From the NCBI RefSeq assembly GCF_001457025.1, contig NZ_KQ758599.1, forward strand, positions 806,001 to 870,000: a stretch of DNA of 64,000 nt, read 5' to 3'. This stretch comes from Pseudarthrobacter enclensis (GTDB lineage Bacteria > Actinomycetota > Actinomycetes > Actinomycetales > Micrococcaceae). The translations under genes and the position numbers were made by a program. The notes under the pieces are model-generated. The model searched no databases. It was not told the origin of the DNA and was given only the letters and a program-made list of their open reading frames with translations. Positions 34,690-44,500 of this stretch are shown one piece after another (the stretch's first letter is position 1; each line of letters opens with the position of its first letter).

Positions 34690-35564
34690 TGGACGCCGGA
34701 AGCATCCTCGGTGCGATCTTCAACTTCGAGAACTACGGCGAGCTGCTGGTCCTGGTGCAGAACTCCATCTGGGCCGGCGCCGTCCTGGGGCTGCTGGGCG
34801 GCCTGGTGGGAACCTTCGTGATGAAGCGGGACCTGGCCTTTGCCGTGCACGGAATCTCCGAGCTGTCCTTTGCCGGCGCCGCGTTCGCCCTGCTGATCGG
34901 CGCTGACATTGTGTTTGGCTCCCTGGCGGGGTCCGTGGCGGCGGCCCTTTTGCTGGGGCTGATGGGAGTGCGGGCCCGGGACAAGAACTCGATCATCGGC
35001 GTGATCATGCCGTTCGGCCTGGGCCTGGGCATCCTCTTCCTGTCCCTCTACGAGGGCCGTGCGGCCAACAAGTTCGGCCTGCTGACGGGGCAGATCGTCT
35101 CGGTGGACACCGTCCAGCTGCAGGTGCTTGCCGGAACCGCGGCAGTGGTGGTGGTGGCGTTGGTGGCCATCTGGCGCCCGCTTAATTTCGCCAGCGTCGA
35201 TCCCGAGCTGGCGGAAGCCAGGGGGGTGCCGGTGCGGACACTGGCCATCGTGTTCATGGTCCTGCTGGGGGTCAGCGTTGCCTTGTCCATCCAGGTGGTG
35301 GGTGCGCTGCTGGTGCTGGCCCTGCTGATCACCCCGGCTGCGGCAGCGTTGCGGGTGACGTCCTCACCGGTTGCCGTGGTGCTGCTGAGCGTGGCGTTCG
35401 CCGTGACGGCAACCGTGGGCGGGATCCTGCTGGCGCTGGGCGGGCGGATCCCCATCAGCCCCTACGTGACCACGTTGTCATTCCTGATCTACGTGGTGTG
35501 CCGTGCGATCGGCTCCGTCCGGTCCCGCAAGGGGATCAACGGCAGGGTCCTTCAGGCCCGCTAG
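34689..35564 (+). CDS. znuB: zinc ABC transporter permease (ZnuB-like)
   Basis: 291 residues with about eight hydrophobic segments of the ABC-3 permease family (AVLGLLGGLVGTFVMKRDLAFAVHGISELSFAG near the start; VGALLVLALLITPAAAALR and VAVVLLSVAFAVTATVGGILLAL later). Translation is coupled to znuC. It forms the membrane channel for the metal. It converges on the zur-like gene with a 17-base gap. Confidence 0.92.
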   Translation: MDAGSILGAIFNFENYGELLVLVQNSIWAGAVLGLLGGLVGTFVMKRDLAFAVHGISELSFAGAAFALLIGADIVFGSLAGSVAAALLLGLMGVRARDKNSIIGVIMPFGLGLGILFLSLYEGRAANKFGLLTGQIVSVDTVQLQVLAGTAAVVVVALVAIWRPLNFASVDPELAEARGVPVRTLAIVFMVLLGVSVALSIQVVGALLVLALLITPAAAALRVTSSPVAVVLLSVAFAVTATVGGILLALGGRIPISPYVTTLSFLIYVVCRAIGSVRSRKGINGRVLQAR

Positions 35565-35581
35565 GGACCCGGCCCGGGGAA

Positions 35582-36073
35582 CTACAGTTTCCCGGCAGCC
35601 CGCAACCCGGTGCAGTCCGGGCACAGGCCAAAGATTTCCACCGTGTGCGCCACCTCGGTAAAACCGTGTTCGGCGGCGGTGCGGGCGGCCCAGGTTTCGA
35701 CGGCGGGCGCCTCCACTTCCACGGCTTTCCCGCAGTTGCGGCACAGCAGGTGGTGGTGGTGCCCGGTGACGGCGCAGCGGCGGTAGACGGCCTCGCCGTC
35801 GCCGTTGCGGAGCACGTCCACCAGACCTTCGTCCGCGAGCGACTGGAGGATGCGGTAGGCCGTGGCCAGGGACACGGACACGCCCTGGTTCTGCAGGATC
35901 CGGTAAAGCTCCTGGGTGCTGACGAAGTCGTCCAGTTCATCGAGTGCGGCGCTGACTGCGCGGCGCTGCTTGGTGACGCGCTGTTCCTTGCCGCCGCCCT
36001 GGCCTGGCGCGGGTGTGGTGGATTCAGCCTTGGCGCCGAGCGGCATGGATGAACTCGCTTCCGTGGGGATCAT
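35582..36073 (-). CDS. zur: Fur-family regulator, probable Zur
   Basis: 163 residues from ATG 36073; ATG 36046 is an alternative. Winged helix (FVSTQELYRILQNQGVSVSLATAYRILQSL), the His cluster of the regulatory metal site (VTGHHHHLLC, residues 104-111) and a structural zinc site of two pairs (CRNC, residues 111-114; CPDC, residues 151-154). The N-terminal ~30 residues are a flexible extension. Placement after znuACB and the palindrome in front of znuA make zinc-dependent repression of that operon likely. Fur or another Fur-family role cannot be excluded. Confidence 0.88.
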   Translation of the reverse strand: MIPTEASSSMPLGAKAESTTPAPGQGGGKEQRVTKQRRAVSAALDELDDFVSTQELYRILQNQGVSVSLATAYRILQSLADEGLVDVLRNGDGEAVYRRCAVTGHHHHLLCRNCGKAVEVEAPAVETWAARTAAEHGFTEVAHTVEIFGLCPDCTGLRAAGKL

Positions 36074-36129
36074 GGCAAAGACCAAGATTACCAGCCGGGG
36101 GTTCGTGGACACTGTTCCCGGGACCGCCC

Positions 36130-36135
36130 TAGGCT
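36130..36135 (+). promoter_or_regulatory. -10-like element (TAGGCT) with leaderless spacing
   Basis: TAGGCT ends six bases before the ATG at 36142, with no Shine-Dalgarno sequence between. Transcription would begin at or next to the start codon. Confidence 0.5.
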
Positions 36136-36141
36136 GGCGCT

Positions 36142-36798
36142 ATGAAGCTGACGAAATACACCCACGCCTGTGTCCGGCTCGAGAAGGACAACCGGGTCCT
36201 GGTGATCGATCCGGGCAACTTTTCCGAAACGGAGGAGGCGCTGTCCGGGGCGGAGGCAGTCCTGGTCACCCACGAGCACGCCGACCACATCGACGTCGAT
36301 GCGGTGGCAGGTGCACTGCGCAGCGACAGCGGGCCCGCCCTGTACGCCCCGGCCGGTGTGGCGGACCGGATGCGCTCAGAGGTGCCGGACGCAGGGGAGC
36401 GGATCCACGCCGTCGAGCCGGGGACGTCCTTCCAGGTTGCGGGCTTCGATGTGCGGAGCTTCGGCGGCCAGCATGCACTGATCCATCCGCAGATTCCCGT
36501 GGTGGCCAACATCGGCTACCTCCTGGACGAAAACCTGTACCACCCGGGCGACTCCTTCATCATTCCGGACGGCATCACGGTGCGGACACTCCTGGTGCCG
36601 CTGCACGCGCCCTGGAGCAAGTCCGCGGAGGTGGTGGACTTCGTGGTGGGGGTCCGGGCACCGAAGGCGTTCCAGATCCATGACGGCCTCCTCAACGACA
36701 ACGGACTGAAGATCGTGGAGGGCCACGTCGCCAGGATCGGCGCCAGGTACGGCACCGAGTATGCCCACCTCGCCGCGGGCGAGTCCGTGGACATCTAG
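36142..36798 (+). CDS. MBL-fold metal-dependent hydrolase (UlaG-like)
   Basis: 218 residues. The metallo-beta-lactamase motif is HEHADHID (residues about 44-51), with further ligands in FGGQHALIH and [20 protein letters not shown] and FQIHDGLL supply the last. The form resembles the small UlaG/RomA-like hydrolases of unknown substrate. Likely leaderless mRNA. The stop overlaps that of the convergent cds1-like gene by four bases. Confidence 0.85.
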   Translation: MKLTKYTHACVRLEKDNRVLVIDPGNFSETEEALSGAEAVLVTHEHADHIDVDAVAGALRSDSGPALYAPAGVADRMRSEVPDAGERIHAVEPGTSFQVAGFDVRSFGGQHALIHPQIPVVANIGYLLDENLYHPGDSFIIPDGITVRTLLVPLHAPWSKSAEVVDFVVGVRAPKAFQIHDGLLNDNGLKIVEGHVARIGARYGTEYAHLAAGESVDI

Positions 36799-37931
36799 TT
36801 CCCGGTCCACCGGCCGGTGTCGAAGAAGTCGCGGATCAGGGCCTCCCACGGAGCAGGATCGATCTTTTGGGCGGCCAGCCACTCCGGATTGCCGTAGCTG
36901 CCCGCGTAACGTTCGCCGCCGTCGCACATCAGGGAGACCACGCTGCCCCGCCGCCCTTCGGCAATCATGCCCGCGACCAGCTGCCACACGCCCCACAGAT
37001 TGGTGCCCGTGGAAGGGCCGGCGTGCAGGCCGGCCAGCGACGTCAGGTGCCGCATCGCGGCGACCGACGCCGCATCCGGCACCTGGACCATATGGTCAAT
37101 GACGGACGGAACAAAGCTCGGCTCCAGCCGTGGACGCCCGATGCCCTCGATCCTGGACGGCAGTCCCGACGCCGGGCGGTCCAGGGCCTTCCCTTCCCTG
37201 TCCGCGAGCCAGCCGGGGTAGAACGCCGAGTTCTCGGGGTCCACCACCATCAGCCTGGTGGGGTGGCCGTGGTACCGGAGGTAGCGGCCGATGGTTGCGC
37301 TGGTGCCGCCGGTTCCGGCCCCCACCACGATCCAGTGCGGCACGGGGTGTTCCTCCATGGCCAGCTGGCCGAAGATCGATTCGGCGATGTTGTTGTTGCC
37401 GCGCCAGTCGGTGGCCCGCTCGGCGTAGGTGAACTGGTCCATGTAGTGGCCCTTGGTGGTGGCGGCCACTTCCTCGGCCACCGCATACACATCGCCGGCG
37501 TGGTCCACCAGCAGGCAGGAACCGCCGAACTGTTCGATCAGCGCGATCTTCTCCGGGCTGGTGCTGCGGGCCATGACGGCGATGAACGGCAGGCCGAGCA
37601 GCTGCGCAAAGTACGCCTCGGAAACGGCAGTGCTGCCGCTGGACGCCTCAACGATCGTGGTGCCGGCCCGGATCCACCCGTTGACCAGGCCGAAGAGGAA
37701 CAGCGAACGTGCCAGCCGGTGCTTGAGGCTGCCGGAGCGGTGGGTCGACTCGTCCTTGAGGTAGAGCTGGACGCCCCAGTGCTCCGGGAGCGGCACCGAA
37801 TACAGGTGCGTGTCCGCAGAGCGGTTGTTTTCCGCCGCAATCCTGCGCAAGGCCTCGTCCGCCCACTCCCGGTCCCGCCACCGGCGCCCGGACCAGTCCT
37901 CCTGCAATGTGCTGCTGTTGCCGTTTTCCAC
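36795..37931 (-). CDS. cds1: PLP-dependent cysteine desulfhydrase-like enzyme (Cds1 type)
   Basis: 378 residues from GTG 37931. Fold type II PLP enzyme of the cysteine-synthase family: [14 protein letters not shown] holds the Schiff-base Lys, [22 protein letters not shown] is the Ser/Asn loop equivalent, and [16 protein letters not shown] binds the cofactor phosphate. The N-terminal block ([27 protein letters not shown]) is what I recall of mycobacterial Cds1 (Rv3684), which makes H2S, pyruvate and ammonia from cysteine. It is divergent, 73 bases apart, from an SseA-like sulfurtransferase. Assignment to Cds1 rather than another cysteine-synthase paralogue is from remembered similarity. Confidence 0.8.
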   Translation of the reverse strand: MENGNSSTLQEDWSGRRWRDREWADEALRRIAAENNRSADTHLYSVPLPEHWGVQLYLKDESTHRSGSLKHRLARSLFLFGLVNGWIRAGTTIVEASSGSTAVSEAYFAQLLGLPFIAVMARSTSPEKIALIEQFGGSCLLVDHAGDVYAVAEEVAATTKGHYMDQFTYAERATDWRGNNNIAESIFGQLAMEEHPVPHWIVVGAGTGGTSATIGRYLRYHGHPTRLMVVDPENSAFYPGWLADREGKALDRPASGLPSRIEGIGRPRLEPSFVPSVIDHMVQVPDAASVAAMRHLTSLAGLHAGPSTGTNLWGVWQLVAGMIAEGRRGSVVSLMCDGGERYAGSYGNPEWLAAQKIDPAPWEALIRDFFDTGRWTGN

Positions 37932-38004
37932 CGCACCAGCCTACCCGCGCACAAGTCATCTCCGGCCTAGAGTGGGAACACAGGCATCCCACCCAAGGAG
38001 AACA

Positions 38005-38901
38005 ATGAATCCCCTCATGGACGTGTCCCGGCTCAGGAACCTCCTGGCGGACGGCCGGCGCACGGTGCTGCTCGACGTGCGGTGGGCGCTGGGTGATCCG
38101 CATGGCCGGGAGCACTACCTGGCAGGACACCTGCCCGGTGCCGTCTTCGTGGACCTGGCTGCGGAACTGGCGGCCCATGCCGAACCCCGCCGGGGGCGCC
38201 ACCCGCTGCCCGCACCCGCCGACTTCCAGGCGGCGGCGCGGAGGTGGGGCATCAACGACGGCGACGTAGTGGTGGCCTATGACGACACCGGCAACATGGC
38301 GGCCGCCCGCGCCTGGTGGATGCTGCGGCATGCAGGGTTCCCGGAAGCGTACCTTCTCGACGGCGGCCTGGCCGCCTGGCGTGCAGCGGATCTTCCTGTC
38401 GAACAGGGAGCGGTGCAGCCCCGCCCGGGCAACGTCACCCTCGCTGCGGGGGCCCTGGACGTGCTCGACGCCGCTGCTGCCGCCACCTGGGCGGACGGCG
38501 GGCTGCTGCTCGATGCCAGGGCAGGGGAGCGGTACCGCGGCGAGGTGGAACCCGTTGATCCGCGGGCCGGACATATCCCGGGGGCCGTCAGCGCCCCTAC
38601 CGCCGAAAACCTGGACAGCAGCGGCCGGTTCCTGCCGGCGTCGGAACTGCGGGCCAGGTTCCGGGACCTCGGCGTGCGGGAGGGAATACCGGTGGCGGTG
38701 TACTGCGGGTCCGGTGTGACGGCCGCCCACCAGGTCGCTGCGCTCGCGGCGGCCGGTTACGAGGCAGCCCTGTATCCCGGCTCGTTTTCCGAATGGTCCA
38801 ATCATCCGGACCTGCCGGTGGCGACGGGCCCGGAACCGGGCAGGCCCGCCCCCGTGCCGGGTGGAAACGCGCCCGGGGGCGAAGGTACCGTCGCACTATG
38901 A
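38005..38901 (+). CDS. sseA: two-domain sulfurtransferase, 3-mercaptopyruvate type (SseA-like)
   Basis: 298 residues from ATG 38005, four bases after AAGGAG. Two rhodanese domains: an inactive N-terminal one (VLLDVRWALGDPHGREHYLAGHLPGAVFVD) and a catalytic C-terminal one with Cys234 in CGSGVTA. That loop is the form found in 3-mercaptopyruvate sulfurtransferases, whereas thiosulfate rhodaneses have CRKGVT-like loops. It overlaps the alcohol dehydrogenase gene by four bases. Possible -10 TAGAGT lies in the shared intergenic region with cds1. Confidence 0.9.
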   Translation: MNPLMDVSRLRNLLADGRRTVLLDVRWALGDPHGREHYLAGHLPGAVFVDLAAELAAHAEPRRGRHPLPAPADFQAAARRWGINDGDVVVAYDDTGNMAAARAWWMLRHAGFPEAYLLDGGLAAWRAADLPVEQGAVQPRPGNVTLAAGALDVLDAAAAATWADGGLLLDARAGERYRGEVEPVDPRAGHIPGAVSAPTAENLDSSGRFLPASELRARFRDLGVREGIPVAVYCGSGVTAAHQVAALAAAGYEAALYPGSFSEWSNHPDLPVATGPEPGRPAPVPGGNAPGGEGTVAL

Positions 38902-40049
38902 CACCAGGACGCCCCGTACCACCGCCGCTCGCCCATCCTGTCCAGCCTGCAGAGGTAACGAACGGCGCCACCGCCCGCAACGCGGCCGCCCGCGGTGCCG
39001 TCTCGCCCGTCAGCGGCCTGGTCCCGCTGACCGTTGCCCGCCGCGCTCCCGCGCCGGACGACGTCGACATCGCCATCGACTACTGCGGCCTCTGCCACTC
39101 CGATGTCCATGCAGCGAGGGGTGAGTGGGGCGGCCAGTCCTACCCGCTCGTCCCCGGCCACGAGATTGTGGGGAGGGTCAGCCGGGTGGGTTCTGCTGTC
39201 ACGGACCTCTCGCCCGGGGACCGCGTCGGCGTCGGCTGCATCGTGGACTCGTGCCGCGAGTGCGAAGGCTGCCTGGACGGCCTGGAGCAGTACTGCGAAA
39301 AGGGAATGACCGGCACGTACGGCGCCAAGGACCGGCGCCACGGCGATTCCATCACCCAGGGCGGCTACGCGTCATCGATCGTGGTGGACCGCAGGTACGT
39401 CCTCCGGGTCCCTGAGGCCCTTGACCCCGCCGCCGCTGCGCCGCTGCTCTGCGCCGGGATCACCACCTTCTCGCCGCTGCGGCACTTCGGCGTCGAGGAA
39501 GGTGACGTGGTGGGTGTGGTGGGCCTGGGCGGACTCGGCCACATGGCCGTCAAACTGGCCAAGGCCATGGGCGCCACGGTGGTGGTCTTCACGACGTCGG
39601 AGTCCAAAGTGGACGCTGCCAGGGAGCTGGGCGCGGACAAGGTGGTGCTGTCCCGGGACGCCGACGCGATGGCGGCGGCCAACCGCACTATCGACGTCAT
39701 CATCGACACTGTGGCGGCTCCGCACGACCTGAACGCGCTGCTGCGCACCCTGCGGGTGGACGGCGCGCTGTTCCAGCTCGGCCTGCCGTCGGAGGACATG
39801 CCCCCGGTCGATCCCCGCGCCCTCATCCGCCGGCGCGTTGCCTACGCGGGCTCGCTGATCGGGGGGATCGCGGAGACCCAGGAAATGCTGGAGTTCTGCG
39901 CCGGTCACGGCGTGGCGGCGGACATCGAAGTGGTGGCCGCCGACCAGTTGGACGAGGCCTACGACCGGATGGTCGCCGGCGACATCAAATACCGTTTCGT
40001 GCTGGACACCAGCACCCTGCAGGCAGCCGCCAAGGAGGCAGACGCATGA
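38898..40049 (+). CDS. zinc-dependent NAD(P) alcohol dehydrogenase (cinnamyl-alcohol type)
   Basis: 383 residues, start overlapping the sulfurtransferase stop. Catalytic zinc ligands CGLCHSDVH and GHE, structural zinc Cys cluster (CRECEGCLDGLEQYC), and the dinucleotide-binding GLGGLGHMAVKLAKAMGA are present. This is the YahK/AdhA-like group that reduces a range of aldehydes. The N-terminal ~30 residues are extra and low-complexity. Coupling to sseA upstream and the HIT gene downstream is by ATGA overlaps on both sides; a link to thiol or aldehyde detoxification is speculation. Confidence 0.92.
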   Translation: MTPGRPVPPPLAHPVQPAEVTNGATARNAAARGAVSPVSGLVPLTVARRAPAPDDVDIAIDYCGLCHSDVHAARGEWGGQSYPLVPGHEIVGRVSRVGSAVTDLSPGDRVGVGCIVDSCRECEGCLDGLEQYCEKGMTGTYGAKDRRHGDSITQGGYASSIVVDRRYVLRVPEALDPAAAAPLLCAGITTFSPLRHFGVEEGDVVGVVGLGGLGHMAVKLAKAMGATVVVFTTSESKVDAARELGADKVVLSRDADAMAAANRTIDVIIDTVAAPHDLNALLRTLRVDGALFQLGLPSEDMPPVDPRALIRRRVAYAGSLIGGIAETQEMLEFCAGHGVAADIEVVAADQLDEAYDRMVAGDIKYRFVLDTSTLQAAAKEADA

Positions 40050-40474
40050 GCACCCTCTTCACAAAAATCCTGAACGGCGAGATTCCCGGCCGCTTCGTCT
40101 GGCGCGAGGAAGACGTCTCGGCCTTCCTGACCACCGGGCCGCTGGCGGACGGCCACACCCTGGTGGTCCCCACCGAGGAGGTGGACCGGTGGACCGACGC
40201 GTCACCGGAGACGCTGGCGCGGGTCATGGAGGTGGCCCGCCGGATCGGCGCAGTCCAGGTTGACCTTTTTGGGGCGCGGCGGGCCGGCCTGATCGTTGCC
40301 GGGTATGAAATCAACCACCTCCACGTCCACGTGTGGCCGTCCCAAAGCATGGCTGACTTCGACTTCGGCTCGGCGGACCAGAACCCGGATCCGGAGGTCC
40401 TTGACGCCAACGCCGACAAGCTGCGCGCAGGGCTGCGGGCGGCCGGCTACGGGGAATTCGTCCCCGCCGGCTAG
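40046..40474 (+). CDS. HIT-family nucleotide-binding protein
   Basis: 142 residues, start overlapping the dehydrogenase stop. The histidine triad is HLHVHVWP (residues about 92-99), with FTKILNGEIPGRFVW at the N-terminus, the opening of HinT-like hydrolases that split phosphoramidates or dinucleotides. It ends the three-gene overlapping unit and converges on the fabH-like gene. Confidence 0.92.
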   Translation: MSTLFTKILNGEIPGRFVWREEDVSAFLTTGPLADGHTLVVPTEEVDRWTDASPETLARVMEVARRIGAVQVDLFGARRAGLIVAGYEINHLHVHVWPSQSMADFDFGSADQNPDPEVLDANADKLRAGLRAAGYGEFVPAG

Positions 40475-40506
40475 GCCGGCAACCCTGCGGCGCAGGTGCC
40501 CGGGGG

Positions 40507-41490
40507 TCAGGCCCGGCGCGGCGTCATCGCCACCATGCCGGCGTAGGTGAAGCCTCCGCCGAAGCCGAACAGCAGTGCCGGGACATCCGCCGGGATCCGC
40601 CCGGAGTGCCACCATTTGCTCAGGCCCAGCGGAACACTCGCCGCGGATGTGTTGCCCGACTCCGTGACATCCGTGATGACCACCCTGTCCGTCATGCCCA
40701 GGGCATCGGCCAGCGGTTCGATGATGCGCAGGTTGGCCTGGTGTGCGGCCAGGACCTGGATGTCGTCCAGCTGCAGGCCGGCCCGGGCCACGGTTTCGCG
40801 CGCACGCTCCGGTGCCCGGGTGAGTGCCCAGCGCAGCACCTCGCGGCCGTTCTGGGAGAACCGCCCGGACGGCGGCGAAATTTTCACGGCGTCGGCCATG
40901 CCGGTTTCCGAGCCCCAGACCACCGGCCCGATCCGCGGAGTGTCGGAGGGACGGACGACGGCGGCGCCTGCGCCGTCAGCGGTCAGCACCGCCGTCGCGC
41001 GGTCCGTCCAGTCGGTCACGGCGGAGAGCGTCTCGGCGCCGACGACGATCGCGTGCGAGGCGCTGCCGCAGCGGATGGCCTGGTCGGCCACGCCGAGGGC
41101 GTATTCGAACCCCGAGCACGCGGTGTTGACGTCCATGATGGCCGGGCCGCGGCCGCCGCGGCCCAGCCCCAGGGCATCGGCCACGCGGCCGGCTGTGTTG
41201 GGTGAGCGTTCGGCTGCCGTGGTGGTGGCCACCACCACAAGGTCGATATCCGTGGCCGGCACGCCGGAATCGGCCAGCGCCATCCGGGCGGCCGGGATGG
41301 CGAGGTCCACCACCGTTTCGTCCTCGGCGGCGATGCGGCGGGTGATGATGCCGGTGCGCTGCCGGATCCATTCGTCGCTGGTGTCCATCATGCCTTCGAG
41401 CTCATGGTTGTCCATGATGCGCAGCGGCTGTGCGTGGCCCAGGCCGGCAATCTCGGTGCCGGCCGGCCCGTGGGCAAGCGAAATCTCCAT
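40507..41490 (-). CDS. fabH: beta-ketoacyl-ACP synthase III (FabH-like)
   Basis: 327 residues from ATG 41490 with GAGAGG upstream. The catalytic triad is intact: Cys125 (NTACSGFEY), His250 (LAAHQANLRI) and Asn280 (ESGNTSAAS). FabH starts fatty-acid synthesis by condensing an acyl-CoA with malonyl-ACP. It is not next to other fab genes here, so it may serve as a second, stand-alone initiation enzyme or act on a special starter; sequence alone does not decide. Located 27 bases downstream of the hrpA-like gene. Confidence 0.9.
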   Translation of the reverse strand: MEISLAHGPAGTEIAGLGHAQPLRIMDNHELEGMMDTSDEWIRQRTGIITRRIAAEDETVVDLAIPAARMALADSGVPATDIDLVVVATTTAAERSPNTAGRVADALGLGRGGRGPAIMDVNTACSGFEYALGVADQAIRCGSASHAIVVGAETLSAVTDWTDRATAVLTADGAGAAVVRPSDTPRIGPVVWGSETGMADAVKISPPSGRFSQNGREVLRWALTRAPERARETVARAGLQLDDIQVLAAHQANLRIIEPLADALGMTDRVVITDVTESGNTSAASVPLGLSKWWHSGRIPADVPALLFGFGGGFTYAGMVAMTPRRA

Positions 41491-41517
41491 AAGTGTTCCT
41501 CTCGGGGGGTGTTTCCG

Positions 41518-44500
41518 CTACGCGGGGGCGAGCGCTTTGTTGAGGACGGTGCGGACCCGTTTCTCCGAGACGGAGTAGGCGGTTCCCAGCTCGACGGCGA
41601 AGAGGCTCACCCGGAGTTCCTCGATCATCCAGCGCACCTGGGTTAATTCCTGTCCGGGCTTCCGGCCGGCTGACAGTGCCGCAACGGCGTCGTCGTAATC
41701 ATCCTCGAGGCGCTGGACCACTGCCATGTTCAGCGCATCCCGCTGCACGTTGCCGGGCAGGCGTTCCAGCCGTTTTTCCACTGCCGCGAGGTACCGGGGC
41801 AGCTGGCTGAGCTGTGCGTAGCCCGTGCGTGCCACAAAACCGGGGTAGACGAGCTGCTCGAGCTGGCTTTTGATGTCGTTCAGGGCGCTGATCAGGGCCA
41901 GGCTGGTGGAGCCTTTCAGCTGCTTTTCGATCCGGCGCGTTGCCGAGAGGATTTTCTCCACTACGGCGGTGACGCTGAAGACGGTGTCGATCAGTTCCGA
42001 GCGGACCACTTCGTAGAGGGCGTCGAAGGATTGCCGGTCCCACGGAAGCTCCACGGGCGTCAGCTTGTCGATGGCAGCCAGGGCGCAGTCTGCGATGAGG
42101 GCGGACACCGACCCGTGCGGATTCTGGCTGAACGTGAGCTTCTCGGTGTTGCTCAGGTGCTCCAGGACATAGCGGTCGGGGGAGGGCACGCGCAGGGCCA
42201 GCAGCCTGATCACGCCGCCGCGCATCGCCTCCAGCTGTTCCCCGGACGTCTGGAACACACGCAAGGCAACAGAGGTCCCCTCATCCACCAGTGCCGGGTA
42301 ACCGGTGACGGTGTGGCCCTTGACGATGCTGCTGACGTGGCGCCCGATGGTCCCGACGTTCCATTCGGTCAGGCCGTCGCGCTCCACGAAGCCGGCCGCC
42401 GCGCCCCCTTTCGGCACCTGGCCGGACGTTGCCGCGGCGGAGGCGCCGGCGTCGTTCCTGGCACCCGTGCCGCGGGAACCCTTTCCGGGGCGCTTCTGTG
42501 CGGGGCCCGCCGTTGCAGGGGTTGCGCCCAGCGACTCGGCGATGGCCCTCCTGGTGGCCGGAGCCAGGGTTTCCTGCAGGGCGGCCAGGTCCTTGCCCTC
42601 GCCCAGGACCTTCCCTGCGCTGTCCACCACCTTGAAGCTCACCCGCAGGTGCGCGGGCACCGCATCCCAGTTCCAGGATCCCGGCGGCACTATGGCTCCC
42701 TTGAGCCGGCGCAGGGCCAGTTCCAGCGACGGTTCGAGATCGTCCGCTGCGGGATCGAAATCGGCCTCCAGCAAAGCGACGGCCTGGCGTGCAACGTCCG
42801 GAGCGGGGACGAAATTCTTGCGCACCTGCTTTGGCAGCGACCTGATCAGGGCGGTCACCAGCTCAACGCGCTGCCCCGGGATGAGCCAGCGGAACGGGGC
42901 ATCGTCCAACTGGTTGAGGAACAGGACCGGCACCTCGGCCGTCACGCCGTCCGACGGGTCCGGCGGGGAACCCGGGGCCACAGGATGGAACTCGTAGCTC
43001 AGCGGAAGTTCGAAGCCCTTGTGCAGCCAGGTCCTGGGGAAGGCTGCCTCGTCGAGGCCCTCCGCGTCGTCGCTGAGCAGGAGGGATTTGTCAAAGTCCA
43101 GCAGGTCCGGGTTCTCCCTGCGGGCATCCTTCCACCATTTGTCGAAGTGCCGCTCGGACACGACGTCCGGACCAACCCGGGCGTCGTAGAAGCTGAACAG
43201 CGTCTCATCGTCCACCAGCAGGTCCCGGCGCCGCATCCGGGCTTCGAGCTCCTCCACCTCGTTCAGGAGTGCCCGGTTGCGGTGGAAGAACTTGTGGTGC
43301 GTCCGCCAGTCGCCCTCCACCAGCGCGTGGCGGATGAACAGCTCCCTGGCCGCCACCGGGTCAACCTTGGCGTAGTTGACGCGCCGCTGGGCAATGATCG
43401 GCACGCCGTAGAGCGTCACCTTTTCGTAGGCCATGACGGCGCCCTGGCGCGTTGACCAGTGCGGCTCGCTGTAGTTGCGCTTCACCAGGTGGGGTGCCAC
43501 CTGCTCCGCCCACACGGGATCGAACTTTGCCGCCACCCTGGCCCACAGCCTGCTGGTTTCCACCAGCTCCGCGGCCATCACGAACGTTGGGGACTTCCTG
43601 AACAGTGCGGACCCCGGGAAGATGGCAAAGCGGCTGCCGCGGGCCCCCGCGTACTCCCGCCTGCGTTCGTCCAGGATGCCAATGTGGCTCAGGAGCCCGG
43701 ACAGCAGGCTGATGTGGACGCCGTCGTGGTTTCCCACCGGGTCGGCGAGGCGGTTGTTGTCCAGCGTGATGCCCAGGGGACGGGCCAGCTGGCGGAGCTG
43801 GGTGAAGAGATCCTGCCATTCCCGTACCCGGAGGTAGTTGATGAACTCGGCCCGGCACAGGCGCCGGAAGGCGGAGCTGGACAGTTCCTTCTGCTTCTCC
43901 TGCAGGTAGTTCCAGAGGTTCAGGTAGCCGGTGAAGTCGGAGTTCTCATCCTTGAACCGGTTGTGCTTTTCAGCTGCCAGCTGCTGCTTGTCCGTGGGGC
44001 GTTCGCGGGGATCCTGGATGGTCAGGGCAGCGGCCAGGACCATGACCTCCCGGACACAGTTGCGCTTTCCCGCCTCCACGATCATCCGGCCCAGGCGCGG
44101 GTCAACCGGGAGCTGGGCAAGTTTTTGCCCGACGGCGGTGAGGCCGCCGCCTCCGCCGTCGCGTTCTCCGTTGCCCGCCTTGGCAGCCGACAGGGCGCCG
44201 AGTTCGCGCAGGAGCGTGACGCCGTCGTTGATGGCCCGGGTCTCCGGCGGCTCCACGAAGGGGAAATTCTCCACGTCCTTGGGGCCCCGGGCCACGCCCA
44301 TGGCGGTCATCTGCAGGATCACGGCGGCAAGGTTGGTCCGCAGGATCTCGGGGTCGGTGAACTGCGGACGCGACTCGAAATCCTCTTCCGAATAGAGCCG
44401 GATGGCGATGCCGTCCGAGACGCGGCCGCACCGCCCCGAGCGCTGGTTGGCGGAGGCCTGCGAGACCCGTTCGATGGGCAGCCGCTGGACCTTGGTGCGG

